The notes under the pieces were generated by a model. That model saw only the letters and a program-made list of their open reading frames with translations. It was not told the origin of the DNA and searched no databases. A DNA stretch of 50,000 nt from Sphaeroforma sirkka (taxonomy: Eukaryota > Opisthokonta > Ichthyosporea > Ichthyophonida), in contig LUCW03000318.1 in NCBI GenBank assembly GCA_001586965.3, positions 22,501 through 72,500 of the forward strand, read 5' to 3'. Made by a program: the position numbers and the translations under genes. Shown here piece after piece: positions 38,867 through 50,000 of the stretch (within the stretch, counting starts at the first letter, position 1; each line of letters opens with the position of its first letter).

Positions 38867-41578
38867 ATGTGGAAGTCATTGATTATCAGTGCGTTGATCG
38901 CCCTCTGGTTAGATCCCAGTTGTGCACAGAAGGATACAGACGAGATTTCTCTGTATCAAAATCAACACAATCTTAAAAATCCACCAGTGAAGAAGTACTC
39001 TAAAGCTTTCAAGAGTGGCGACAACGTAGGTTTGTATGTTGACATAGAGGGTGAGCAAATTCTTTTCCAGCTGGAGGAACAACCAATAGCCCCGCTAGAC
39101 GGAAAAACCTTACAATATACTTATAACTGTTATTCTGAGGCGCACGAAGATATTAATTGTAGTGCAGCGCTTACACGAGGGGGTGATGTGTGGAGCATGT
39201 TTGTGTTTTGGGGAGACGATACATGGATATTCGAAGGTGTTGGAGGAGGAATGTCGATGGTATATAAATCCACAGACATGGTGGAATCTGACTTCCAGGA
39301 TCTTGTGGTAGGCATAGAGGATACTGTGGTAGGTCGATCAACACTAAATCGTCGAGAAGCAAACGGCGAAGTAAAAGGAGCCGGGATAGCGTGGAATCAG
39401 GCACTGAACTCGGCACAGAACGACGATGGAGGAGAACAGCTCGTTGACGGACCTAATTTTGGCTATTCATCGGTACAAGCTCATCATTCACGAGACCGCC
39501 GCAGCACTTTCAGAACAATGCATCTCAGAATCACATACGACAAAGCTTATTTGACTAAGCTTGCCGAAAAACTAAACCTGGGTACATCTGAAGCCACTAT
39601 CGCACAAGCAAATACGTACACGATGTTGTTGTTGAATCACGTCAATACTATCTACGTCCCTCAGGTGGGTATCAAGTTCGAAGTATACTCAGAGTCTCGG
39701 GTGCCAAGCAGCAACAGGCCCGATGGAAATTACGGATCTGATGGTAGCACGGAGAGCGAAGTGATGCTGGAGAGATTTAACGCAGATGTGATAGACAACA
39801 CTGACGATCTCAATGTCTTGTTCTCAGGGTTGTCAATGGGCCTCACTATTGGAACTGCGTATTTTGGAGGGGCGTGTAAAAAAAGCTTTAACTCCGCTAT
39901 CGTATCACCGTTGACGCAGAGCACGTATGGTATGGTGTCGTTGCTGGCCCATGAGATTGGTCACAACTTTATGTGCCGACACGTTGAGTCCCGTTCAGAA
40001 ATCATGTACGCAACTAATCTCGGTTCTAGAAATTTCGGCACTACATGCCGCGCCTCTATCTCACAGCATATCGAAACGATTGAGAAAAATGTAAACAAGT
40101 GGTATATGGCTACTTGTTTTGAGGAACAGACAGATAGCAATCCGTGCTTCGCAGAGGGGGAGTCTGCCGCAGTGTGCGGACAAGGTCTTTGTATCAGGGA
40201 GACTGGTACCGATGGCAAAGGATACAGGTGCGATTGTGAGGGCTCTGGGTATAAAGGTGAAAATTGTGACGTACTTGTCGACAACTGCCACTCATATTCT
40301 TGCTTAAATGATGCCACTTGCGTTAGTTCGTTGAACAGTTACACGTGCGATTGCCTAAGTGGATTTTCGGGAAACTATTGCCAGTTTGAGTTATGCGATG
40401 CTGACGGCAGTCAGTGTGGTGAAGGAAAATGCACTGATGGAGACGAGGGCTACACGTGTAACTGTGATGGAACAGGTTTCAGAGGGAAAAACTGCAAGGA
40501 TGACATCGATGAGTGTGAGGAATCACCATGTAAAAATGGACAGTGCAATAACCTTGAGGGCTCGTACGAGTGTGAATGTGATTTTGGTTACGAGATCTCG
40601 GCGGGTACTTGTGAGAACATTGATGATTGCGCCGATGATCCGTGTAGTGGAGTAAATTCTGGAGAGTGCATCGATGAATTGGGTGGATATACGTGTGAAT
40701 GCTATCCAGGTTACACAGGTGCAAACTGCCATATAGACATCAATGAGTGTGAGAATGTATCGTGTGGGAATGGAGTTTGTAAAGATCTTGTTGGCTCGTT
40801 CGAGTGCGAATGTGAAGAGGGGTTCGGAGGAACTTTTTGCGATCAGTTTGACTTTTGTGCGGAATCACCATGTTTAAACGGCGGTGACTGCACTTCAGAC
40901 GACACAGGATACACATGTAAGTGTGCAGACGGCTACACAGGTACAAGATGCGCCGTGAACATAAACGAATGTTATGATCTGACATCGTGCGTTAGAGAGA
41001 ACTTAAAGACATGTATCGATCAAGTCAATGGTGTTGAGTGTGTTTGTAAACCTGGCTGGGGCGGTGACAGATGTCAAGACAACACATGCGATTGTGGGGC
41101 TGGAGCTTGTGACGAGGATCATTTTGGAGAACCTATTTGCCGATGTCCTTCTGGATGGAGCGGTGTGAAATGCGAGGCCTCACCCACTATGGATGCCACA
41201 ACAGGGCTTAATGTGTGTGCCGGAGAGCCATGCGGGACAAATGGTAATTGTCGCACTGTTGATCAGGGAGATGGTACCACCGAGTTTGAGTGCTCGTGCT
41301 TCGGGGGGTATACAGGAAAATATTGTGATCTTGCTACATATGATCCGTGTGCTAGTAATCCGTGCAACTTCGCAGGAGATTGCCGTGCATCCAGTTTCGG
41401 CACTTTCTCGTGTACTTGCGTGCCTGGTAGATATGGCGATCTCTGTGAATACGATGTCAACGAGTGTGACCCTGATCCTTGTGTGACAGGAACCTGCAGT
41501 AATAGGCATAATGGATTCGTGTGTATATGTCCTCCAAATTTTACAGGCGAAACCTGTAATACGTTAGTACATCCATGA
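38867..41578 (+). CDS. Secreted ADAM-type (M12B) metalloprotease with about 12 EGF repeats
   Basis: This is a single uninterrupted frame of 903 residues. The start is ATG 38867 because a signal peptide follows at once (hydrophobic SLIISALIALWL, likely cleavage after SCA). Residues 25-208 form a prodomain ending in a furin-type site RDRR at 209-212. The catalytic domain carries the zinc motif HEIGHNFMCRH at 362-372 and a Met-turn Met at 380 in SEIMYA, as in reprolysins. From about residue 425 to the end are some 12 EGF-like modules; five begin with calcium-binding starts such as DIDEC, DINEC or DVNEC. There is no membrane segment after them, so it is probably secreted and acts on extracellular matrix or surface proteins. 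The typical ADAM disintegrin domain is not seen. Absence of introns contrasts with the two spliced genes nearby. Confidence 0.88.
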   Translation: MWKSLIISALIALWLDPSCAQKDTDEISLYQNQHNLKNPPVKKYSKAFKSGDNVGLYVDIEGEQILFQLEEQPIAPLDGKTLQYTYNCYSEAHEDINCSAALTRGGDVWSMFVFWGDDTWIFEGVGGGMSMVYKSTDMVESDFQDLVVGIEDTVVGRSTLNRREANGEVKGAGIAWNQALNSAQNDDGGEQLVDGPNFGYSSVQAHHSRDRRSTFRTMHLRITYDKAYLTKLAEKLNLGTSEATIAQANTYTMLLLNHVNTIYVPQVGIKFEVYSESRVPSSNRPDGNYGSDGSTESEVMLERFNADVIDNTDDLNVLFSGLSMGLTIGTAYFGGACKKSFNSAIVSPLTQSTYGMVSLLAHEIGHNFMCRHVESRSEIMYATNLGSRNFGTTCRASISQHIETIEKNVNKWYMATCFEEQTDSNPCFAEGESAAVCGQGLCIRETGTDGKGYRCDCEGSGYKGENCDVLVDNCHSYSCLNDATCVSSLNSYTCDCLSGFSGNYCQFELCDADGSQCGEGKCTDGDEGYTCNCDGTGFRGKNCKDDIDECEESPCKNGQCNNLEGSYECECDFGYEISAGTCENIDDCADDPCSGVNSGECIDELGGYTCECYPGYTGANCHIDINECENVSCGNGVCKDLVGSFECECEEGFGGTFCDQFDFCAESPCLNGGDCTSDDTGYTCKCADGYTGTRCAVNINECYDLTSCVRENLKTCIDQVNGVECVCKPGWGGDRCQDNTCDCGAGACDEDHFGEPICRCPSGWSGVKCEASPTMDATTGLNVCAGEPCGTNGNCRTVDQGDGTTEFECSCFGGYTGKYCDLATYDPCASNPCNFAGDCRASSFGTFSCTCVPGRYGDLCEYDVNECDPDPCVTGTCSNRHNGFVCICPPNFTGETCNTLVHP

Positions 41579-41664
41579 GGGTGCTTAAGTCACCCCGTAG
41601 TTGTCGCTAGTGGAACATCTGAGCAGCTAGTAATATGACAAAGAACTCGTGCTTTAAGAAATAG

Positions 41665-41670
41665 AATAAA
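41665..41670 (+). promoter_or_regulatory. Polyadenylation signal AATAAA of the metalloprotease gene
   Basis: A canonical hexamer 87 bases after the stop codon, on the same strand and at a plausible distance. Confidence 0.6.
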
Positions 41671-42137
41671 GGGCAGGAAACACGATGCAAGAATGCTAAT
41701 CCCAGCACGATCTATATGTTCTTGTTGGCCGTACTTTGAGCCATTCGACATATTCTGAAGTTTATATGCGAATGAATATAGCCCAAAATGATTGGATATG
41801 CATTGAATTATGTAAAATACCAGTATCGTACTCTAAGATATATGAACCCAGGTAAGATGTATATCAAAAACAGCTACTTGAGACTGGACTCTCCTCCAGT
41901 ACCACTTACCTACAAATTGAAATTGGATCTGATATGTGTGGAGGTCAGGTCGTATGGTTTCACTATTTTATTGGTGTTCGGCTTTTGCATACATTCTAAT
42001 TCAAATAGATTTACATACGTAACTGGAGTGTGCACACTGTATTCACACGGATGCTCATGCGGACATGTGTATGTGCATGTCTGCATCCATCATTGTGCGT
42101 GTACTTATGTGCGCCTGTGTGTGCGTATATATATATA

Positions 42138-42194
<57 letters not shown>

Positions 42195-42462
42195 CAACTA
42201 CACGCACCATAGCATATACATGCTCTAAATTACTCGTGCCTTGCCCATACCATGAACAGCGCAAGCATTCCTTTAGTAGACAAATACATATGAGGCGAAA
42301 CAATACACCTTACATCTGCACCTGATCTAATTTCCACCTCATTTTCTTCTGTTCGATATTATATATATATATATATACATTCATACATAAATATATGAAT
42401 GTATACTCGTATATGCGTGTTAACATCAATATATTAATGCTAGCTAAAGTACCTTCCCCACT
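41671..42462. other. Intergenic stretch between convergent genes, with TA microsatellites
   Basis: This separates the metalloprotease (plus) from the phospholipase B-like gene (minus), whose 3' ends face each other. It has (TA)n at about 42127-42190 and 42360-42376 and a TG-rich part near 42060-42130. Open frames over it are low-complexity. No second AATAAA for the minus-strand gene was found. Confidence 0.7.
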
Positions 42463-45400
42463 TTACTCCGCTCCCTGCCCCGGAAACGGCTGGAACTCAA
42501 CCCAGTCGAAATCGAAGACATCTGGTTGACCCATGTGTGTGATATTCTCATAGGCTTTCCATGTAAAAACGGGCTGTTGGTCGCTTGTAGGTCCGTTGAC
42601 AGCCCAGAATTTCATATCCCGTCCCATTGCGATGTTTGTGACCTTCGCGTCGATTGCTCCGTCGAGTTGAAACTTTTTCCCTTTGGCCAAATCCCAACGC
42701 CCGGCGACAGCATTGCCTGTTTCGGAATCAGAATTATGGATATTTCTTTAATCAGGGTTATAGATATTTCTTTAATCAGGGTTATGGATATGATGAGCTA
42801 CGGGGGCAGTGGAGAGGCAGCAGGATATTGAGCGAACTTCCGACTCAGTTGTGTCGTTGAATGTGGTCAATGCAATGCCTCGTGCATTCATAGCGTAAGT
42901 ATGCAAAAACCTACAAACCCTAAAACAGTGTAACACCCATGCTACAAGACAAACCAATGCAACACCCATATTACATGACAAACTAAATGCAACACCCATG
43001 ACACAAGACAAACCAATGCAACACCGTGCTCTAAGATGAACATAGTATCACCGTAAACGTATCAGCAACGCCCGTGATAGGCGGCACGTCCCTACCTGGT
43101 TGGCCTAGTGACAGCGGATCGTTCTCGTAGTCGTTGTACCGCAGCATGCGCTTCATCGAGTCCATATCCGTCACCGACGACTGCTGCTGTCTGAAGATGT
43201 TTGCGCGTGGGCACTTCTCGTGTGACCAATCGTCGCCCCCTTTCTCGTACTTGGCGCTCCATCCGCTCTTTTCGTAGATCTCGGGGAAGTACGGTACATT
43301 GTATGAGGCCCAGTAGCCGTCTTCGTTGAGTTGCTGTGATACAAAGACCAGACAGACACTTTCAGTGAGACGACAGGCTTCGTGCAATAGGCTGGGTAAA
43401 TATGTTTGTGTGGTGTAACGTGGTGTGTCGTACAACAGATAGAATGAGCAAGAGTTGACCAGTGGAGGTGTTGCTATAGAAACACAACACCGACATCTGG
43501 GCGAACAAATGCACAGCGCTGATAATACGTTCACGGGAGAGAACAGACGCACACAAGTACAACCCCACATATCCACAATATTATAATACATGGATATGTG
43601 CATATACATATACATATATATACGTATTCGCGTACATACCATAGTGGCATGACCCATATCAAATTCCTTGTAGACCATGAGAACGAGCGCAGCATAAAAA
43701 GAAAAGTGTGGCGTCTGTGTCCCAAGTATCAATACACCAAACCACGCACATATACTCATCCCTTCGCGTTCCTATCCCCAACACACCTGGGTCATATCCT
43801 GGTATCGGATGATGCCTGGCAACTGCTCGAGGACATAGAATGACTTGGGCGGCAGGTTCTGGCCCGCAGTGAACTGGTTGAGATCGAGTACCATCCACTG
43901 ACTGTCGTACGTGCCTGAGTTGTGGATTCCTGCAGCAGATGCGTGAAAACAAAGCACGTGTGAGGTACTGATATGTTGTGTAAACAGTGTCGTTATATGG
44001 GCGTATTGGAGTGTTCTGTAGGTATAATGACGAGTACAGATACCTGCATATGTACTTTTTGTATATGTATAAGTTTGTGTGCGCTTTACGATTGCATAAC
44101 AGAAAGTTGCATGGCGGAGTTCGAACGGATTAGATGCAACTGAGTAGCTACGCCCAAAATAAGATAAACTACGAAACACCACCGTACACCCCACATGGCA
44201 CTACAACTTACAGAAAGTACACAAACACTCACTCACACATATATATATACAGACACTCACTCTTTCACACATATATATAACCACTCACTCTCGCACAAAC
44301 ATATACAACCACTCACTCACACACACACATATACAACCACTCACGCACATACACAAGTATACAATCACACACTCACACACACACAAGTATACAATCACTC
44401 ACTCTCACACACACACATACCAAAGATCTCAGACCACTCCTCAGGGTCTTCAGCCAAGAGATTGGCCACAGTACCTCTGATCCAACACGGGACGGACTTG
44501 TGGGTGATGGTGTGTGTCAGTGCGTCATTGTAGTTGTTGTTGGTGGTCTCCATCACAAACAGGCCCGCCGTGGTTAGGTAGAAGTCATCCAGCGACCACA
44601 AGAACCCTGATGCGTAGTATAAAATACACATAAATATACATACATATATATGTATGTGTATCACAAGTACCGGGACGCTAGACGACTGTCAGTTGTCTGT
44701 GTACAGGTTGACTGTCCTATCAGAAGGACGCCCCCATGAAACCAGCGATGACACGCATCTCATAGCAAGAGGTGACTGTGAGTGTTGTCAGTGATGCATA
44801 TACGTGCCAATTCTACATACACTGATTGTAGCTCACAAATGCCCCGCCTACGCCTCAACCAGCTATGGAGTCAGACTATACCAGCTATACAATATATAAA
44901 CAAGCTGTGCCATGTATAGCTAAGCTGTGTCATGTGCAATTAAGCTGTAACCTATTGATTCAATTGTACCATATACAACCAAGCCAGAACACATACGATC
45001 AAGCTGTATGGAAGTGGTGCATACAACTATAAAGTAGTAGTGGTTGATACCCTGACAGTAGACCATATAACTACAGTGACTTACCGGGCGTAGAGCTGAA
45101 CGAGATGGCATTGCGTTGCACCTCACACTCGCCTCTGGCTATCGAGTCAGGACTGCACTGTAACCGGAAGTCGTACGTTTTCAATTGCCGTACCATCAGC
45201 TGGTAATGGTCCCAGGTTGCGTGGCCCATGAATATATCTGACTGTGTGTAGGGGCGTTGTTGTATTGGGTTAGCTATTGTAGGATTGCGTTTCATGTATA
45301 GTGTGTTGTCGGTTTGAAAACGTAATTGGTTTCAAACACAAAGACGTATTCTTATGTGCGAACAAGATACTTAGAACACTGATACTTTCAATGCGATGTG

Positions 45401-47372
45401 GTAATTACACAGTGTAGAGATGAGGGTTTTAGGGCTGAGTCTATAGAAAAGTGTACATATTCATAACGGAACAACATTCAAGTACTATAACCCACACAAG
45501 AAGAAGAGTTCCAACCGAAACACTACATACAATCACAAACCGTCCTCCGATAGCACATATACATATATCTATACATAAAGCACATCTCCAACACAGTACA
45601 CAACCACCCACCTTGTCTGGAAGCACCTTGAACAGTGCACTACATCGATCGTTCTTGCGTTGCTCCTCCTGTCCGTTCTCCCATCCGTTCTGTTCCTGCT
45701 CAGCCTTCTCCTTCTTGCTTTCTTCGGTGTACATGGGCACCAAAGTCTCTAGATCACCGTCGGCGCTCAGCATGTAGATATCCACCTTGCTATTACGGGC
45801 ATAGGACGAGGAGAAGGTCAAGCTAAGAACATACAGGGATATCGTTGTATGTGATCTATAGCACCACTTGTATGCTTATATGTGTGTGTATGTATGTAAC
45901 AGCGCAGTAAAAGGTCAAGCTAAGAACATACCGTAATAACATTTGTATATGGACTATGGTATCACTTGTATGCGTATGCTCATGTATAACGTATATACAT
46001 ATATATAGATATAATTACTTTTCCATACGTAAAATATTCATAGCCATGTGTATACTCACCTACAACACACACACACACAGGCTATGACTCACGTTAGTTC
46101 CCTTGCGGCATCGGCATGGTCTTGATAGCCCATGACCAAGCCATCTAGCTGATCGATGGTGTTGTTGACACCAGCCCAGAAAGCTCGTTCTCGCTGTGTC
46201 CAGTGATCGAGGTCGTGTTCCGCATTGGAGCCTTAAGTGGAAAAGGCATCAGCGTGCGTGAGAGTGCCTGGGTGTTGTGTCGTATCTGAGTGGATATGCA
46301 TGTATGCCATCGGAACCAACCGAAGTTTTATGGAGAACATATCACACGGGTATACTACTGCCAGTAATAGTGACATTTGAACACATGCAGTGTGCACTTT
46401 TGTTATACACACTCTGATACTAAACCATTTGCAGCTACTTGAACCATAACTGCGCACAGGAAGTCGAAGCAAACTAATTCACCACAGTGTGACTAATACC
46501 TGACTTTGATACATTAATTACCTCAATAAGTATACACATGCCCCCACACACCACACAAAATAAACCAAGTTTACAGCTGTATTCCAGAACTTACGGGTCC
46601 ATTCGATGTTGTCGGCGATCCACTCTTGCAGGCCAATGGGGATAGGCCCTCCCTCGAACCAATCAGCACGCATGTTCACCCATGATGAGTATATGCTCTG
46701 CCACGTTAACATACCCTCGAGATAGCCTGCGATGAAAACAGGCGAATGTATATATAACACGATGAGAAACGAAGAGTACTGACTAAAGTTTGTAGGTTTG
46801 TTTGGATGCGAACATGTCGAGATCTTGCAGATACGGTCGCATCGCTTGGCGGGGCGAGGGTATGACACGCACACCTTTATCACAAGTAGCTGTGCATGCT
46901 GTAGGGTAGAACATAAAATATAGCTGACACGTGGTGTATAAACACCCATTGCAGCCACTGAAATGCGCGCGAGTTCAAACTCTCGTTGCGCATTTCATAC
47001 TAAGGCGGCAACAGTAGATACATTTTTTCATATATATATATATATATGTTTGGGTCATGTTGTGGAGTACATGAATATTACATTGTGAATTGTAGTGTTG
47101 TTCTGTGCGGCACTCCCATCCATTCGCAGATGATTGCTGTCGAGACATCGGCACTTACCTCTGACCACATCACAAACAGTTGGCCAATGGTCTCAGATAC
47201 TATCCAACGTTGGTTGACATATACACACATATATACATACACATACACACACACATATATATATATACATACATCCATTTGCACATAGAAGCTGTTGTGA
47301 CAACAGCGCATACCACTGATTACATCATGTAACAGAAAATGGTCCCAAATATTTTTTAACGTTGTTTTGAAT

Positions 47373-47407
<35 letters not shown>

Positions 47408-48795
47408 CATACATACATACATACATTCATTCGCACATAGAAGCTGTTGTGACAATAGCGCATACCACTGATTACATCATGAAACAGAAAATAGTCCCAA
47501 ATACTTTTTAACGTTGTTTTGAATACACACACACACACACATACACGTATATATACATGCATATATGTATATATGCATATATATATATATATATATATAT
47601 ACATCAATCCCACCCATTCGAACATAGATGCTGTTGAGACATCCCAAAATATATGAATCAGTTAGACAATGGTCCCAGATACTATCCAACGTTGCTTGAG
47701 GGCATTTGTGTCCCACCAATGTAGGACCGGCACTATGTCACACTCACATGATGCAGAAACTTGGTTGACACGGACCACATTCCGTAGGTGGTGAATTACA
47801 TCCCACCGTGAGCATGCAGACATACATCTCACACATACGCACACACACACATACACACAACTTGATAAAGTGATAACATACCTGCGGCGAACAGAGCGCT
47901 CTCCACATTCTCCTTCTCTGACGTGGTGACCCATAATTTGTCCCATCCCGTTGTGTTGTACTCATTTTTGAACGACGCTGCTGCCGCTGCGCCCTTGTCC
48001 GTCTGAACAAACCAAAAGGAAACACGGTCAACGCCAATGCACTAACTAAGGATCGATCTTATTCGCATCACGTAATACATGCGGAAGACAAACGCTTCGT
48101 TGGCATAAAATATGTTATAGTGTCACTTAACAGTGACACAGACAAGTGCCCCGTACTGGACAAGGCTATACCAATATTAAAATCACCATATCATACAATG
48201 ATGATGCAAAGCCAATACACCGACGACACACGGACAATACACAAGGCTATGTGCAGGTCGGAATCGACCACCACTAAGTATGGGAAGTTTGGGATTGTCA
48301 TCGGAAGGACACTAGCTGATGATGCCGCATGCTGAAAGTGTGATTCAGTATATACTACACGTACTACATTTTCAATAACTGAACATCCAGTAAACCTGGT
48401 ATGAAACTTAAGACAACCACAATACATCCTCCCTTTTCGCGACACGAATAAGCAACAGATAAGACAACCACAATACATCCTCCCTTTTCGCGACACGAAT
48501 AAGCAACAGATTCACATGAACAGAACCACTCACACACAGTAATTGACATACACACACGCTAGCTGAACTGAACACCTACCAAGGCTTCCTGGGCGGTGGC
48601 GTGTACGAACACCTTCGGCGATTCGGTTTTCGAGGTCACATGCGCAGATAAGTGTGTCAGACTGCCTAGTGGGAGGTTATTAATATCGAAGTGCTCGTCT
48701 ATAGCCATGTGTGTGAGCTTGATGGGGTTGGCACCAACTAGATAGAGGCCACCACAGGCCGAGAGCCAAACGGCAGTTTTAAGTACACTATGCAT
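42463..48795 (-). CDS. Phospholipase B-like protein (PLBD family Ntn hydrolase), complete, ten exons
   Basis: The exons in reading order are 48580-48795, 47882-48002, 46595-46726, 46093-46231, 45612-45822, 45085-45241, 44421-44606, 43787-43929, 43096-43333 and 42463-42716. All have GT donors and AG acceptors and the phases close to exactly 1797 bases, giving 598 residues. A signal peptide starts at MHSVLKTAVWLSAC. Family landmarks follow in order: NTTGWDKLWVTT, ALFAAGYLEGMLT, CSALFKVLP, GHATWDHY, DDFYLTTAGL, NSGTYDSQWMV, and MLRYNDYENDPLS with GAIDAKVT. Cys263 in DRCSALFK matches the position of the autoprocessing nucleophile in the family, so the protein is likely a secreted or lysosomal hydrolase made as a precursor and self-cleaved there. 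The substrate (lipid or amide) is not fixed by sequence. The insert before Cys263 is Glu/Lys/Gln-rich. Confidence 0.93.
42738..42790. repeat. Short tandem repeat in PLBD intron 9
   Basis: Two copies of a 25-bp unit ATTTCTTTAATCAGGGTTAT plus GGAT or AGAT, just upstream of the acceptor of exon 10. Confidence 0.8.
42932..43035. repeat. 29-bp minisatellite in PLBD intron 9
   Basis: Three full units and a partial one start AACACCCATG and end AAACCAATGC. Confidence 0.85.
44195..44420. repeat. CACT/CACA-rich tandem tract in PLBD intron 7
   Basis: Repeats of ACTCACTC and CACACACATATA reach the donor of exon 7 at 44420. The coincident open frame is low-complexity. Confidence 0.85.
44885..45012. repeat. 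Degenerate 20-bp repeats in PLBD intron 6
   Basis: About six units of roughly 20 bp begin with AAGCTGT or a variant, with decreasing similarity to the right. Confidence 0.65.
47102..47710. repeat. Tandem repeat of about 180 bp in PLBD intron 2
   Basis: Four units contain ATTCGCACATAGAAGCTGTTG or variants, then ATGGTCCCAAATA, then AACGTTG. They are separated by (CA)n(TA)n runs of different length. The outer two units are more diverged than the inner two. Confidence 0.8.
48410..48511. repeat. Perfect 51-bp tandem duplication in PLBD intron 1
   Basis: Two identical 51-bp units start AAGACAACCACAATACATCC. Perfect identity means it arose very recently. Confidence 0.95.
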
Positions 48796-48796
48796 A

Positions 48797-48850
48797 ATGT
48801 ATATAGGAAAATATCTATATGATATGTATATAGGAAAATATCTATATGAT
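48797..48850. repeat. 27-bp tandem duplication just upstream of the PLBD start codon
   Basis: Two identical 27-bp units with GTATATAGGAAAATATCTAT begin two bases before the ATG at 48795 (minus strand). A TATA-like word on the minus strand is therefore duplicated in the probable leader or core promoter. Confidence 0.85.
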
Positions 48851-48859
48851 ATCTATATG

Positions 48860-50000
48860 TTTGTGTGTGTGTGTGTGTGTGTGTGAAAGATCAAATAGCG
48901 ATATTATTTACTATTGAAAAGAGGGGTGTATGGAACTGGTCGCTAGCGTTCATATAGTTTTAGTAATTCTGAGATTGGTTCACTATATATAAAATAAGAA
49001 ATATATTTTACAATCGTCTCGTGTTCAAAGGCGGGTACGACTGTACATATAAATTAAGTGTCAACTGATGACATCATATATAGTGACATGTGTACCTCAT
49101 GATTCTTGACATCATGACATGCCTGTACTAGAGTAGTCAATGGTGCTTGGAAAATCTGAACGTATTTATCTGATCAGTTGACCCGTTAACCAATAAAATC
49201 CCGTTTCCGAGACCCCAATCCATATATATTCCCGTTGTCACATTCCCCAGTCCCCACTCATCAGAGACAGACAGCTCATCAGTCTCAGTGAGGCTCAGAG
49301 CTCAGATGCTCAGGCCGCCTCATTCAGGCTCGTAGGTTCATAGCTGATTACACTACTGTAGAAACTGGCGAGTGTGGGAGTGTGGGGCGGGCGGCTTTGG
49401 GGTTTGGGACTTTGGGCTCCCAAGTCCAAACTCTGTGAGTGATGAGTCGTTGGCGAGGCTGGTAAGAGAGGCTGGGGCGCTGGGCTGGTCATGCAACAAG
49501 GCCCCAGTAGGCCAGTACGGCAGTACCCAGCCCCCAGACCCAGAGGCCAGGGCCCAACTAAAGTGCAGCGGGAGTGGGGGGTCACCACTCACTATAGTAG
49601 GTGAGTGTCTGCCTGCAATTTGGTTGGAAAAGGTATGAGCCGAGAGGATTTTTTTTTAGTGATATTTAATACGTATAACGTAAACATGCTTTCAAACTCT
49701 TACGTTACTGTGAAACGTACTGCGTTTTCGGGTCTTGGTTTCGTTGCCAAGGCATATATTTTACTAAATATAACTTGAAAACGTAAATACTCTTCAAAAT
49801 GATTGTGTTGAAAAACGTAAAACGTGATAGAGGTCATCATACGCAGCATGGGAATCATTGTGATTCCATTCCTATTTATGTGCCTTCATTCCATCCCTAA
49901 ATATTTTAATATAATACGTCAGAATCCTCCATTCCATTCCTAAATATTTACGTCAGAATCCTCCATTCCTCCATTCCAAACCTAAGTAAATATTCACGTG
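48860..50000. other. Right end: GT microsatellite, GC-rich patch and CATTCC-rich repeat, no gene called
   Basis: A (GT)n run lies at about 48863-48884. A patch at 49240-49600 is clearly more GC-rich than the rest, follows a TATATAT at about 49222, and ends in donor-like AG|GTGAGTG at 49599-49605 and AAAAG|GTATGAG at 49630. It could be the 5' part of a gene running rightward, but its open frames show no domain. From 49845 to 49985 there is a repeat of TTTACGTCAGAATCCTCC with CATTCC words. Confidence 0.4.

Noticed and set aside
39130..41509. Many 60-120-codon frames in other frames of the metalloprotease gene
   Set aside because: They are shadows of the real frame, produced by its even codon composition.
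44195..44533. A His/Thr-rich plus-strand frame of 112 codons
   Set aside because: It translates CACT/CACA repeats and the antisense of PLBD exon 7.

Overview
This window is nuclear DNA from a eukaryote. It has spliced genes with GT-AG introns, AATAAA-type signals, long TA and CA microsatellites, many minisatellites and Ty3/gypsy-type retroelement debris. The gene content (a phospholipase B-like Ntn hydrolase, the RAD51 paralogue XRCC3, and a secreted ADAM-type metalloprotease with calcium-binding EGF repeats) together with repeat-filled introns fits a unicellular relative of animals, for example an ichthyosporean. That placement is inference; no single sequence here fixes the species.

Layout. 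At 3-890 lies the 3' end of an unrecognised protein gene. From about 1.7 to 17.74 kb is a segmental repeat array built from near-identical blocks, here called P, Q, R and S. P occurs four times and encodes a protein of about 220 residues with a PH/PTB/FERM-C-like look; only the inverted copy at 11622-12287 is intact. From 18.3 to 23.3 kb on the minus strand is an XRCC3-like gene that I assembled from small exons by Walker motifs and matching splice phases. Its introns carry separate minisatellites and its C-terminal exons were not found before the array begins. From 26.2 to 33.3 kb is mobile-element debris: a Ty3/gypsy-like element with gag, protease, a truncated RT and an integrase, flanked by inverted 755-bp arms, with a tRNA-like insertion in gag. 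From 33.3 to 38.8 kb is AT-rich sequence in which I see no gene. At 38867-41578 is an intronless metalloprotease-EGF gene. At 42463-48795 on the minus strand is a complete ten-exon phospholipase B-like gene (598 residues). From 48.8 to 50 kb there is no convincing gene.

The most interesting observation is inside XRCC3. A 38-bp stretch of coding sequence ending in CAG|GT is tandemly triplicated. Removing a 76-nt GT-AG intron made only of the extra copies restores the exact reading frame through the conserved NQV motif. This looks like an intron born by tandem duplication of an AGGT proto-splice segment.

The genes show no sign of being one pathway. The repeat copies are so similar that assembly collapse or misjoining should be kept in mind for 1.7-17.7 kb.
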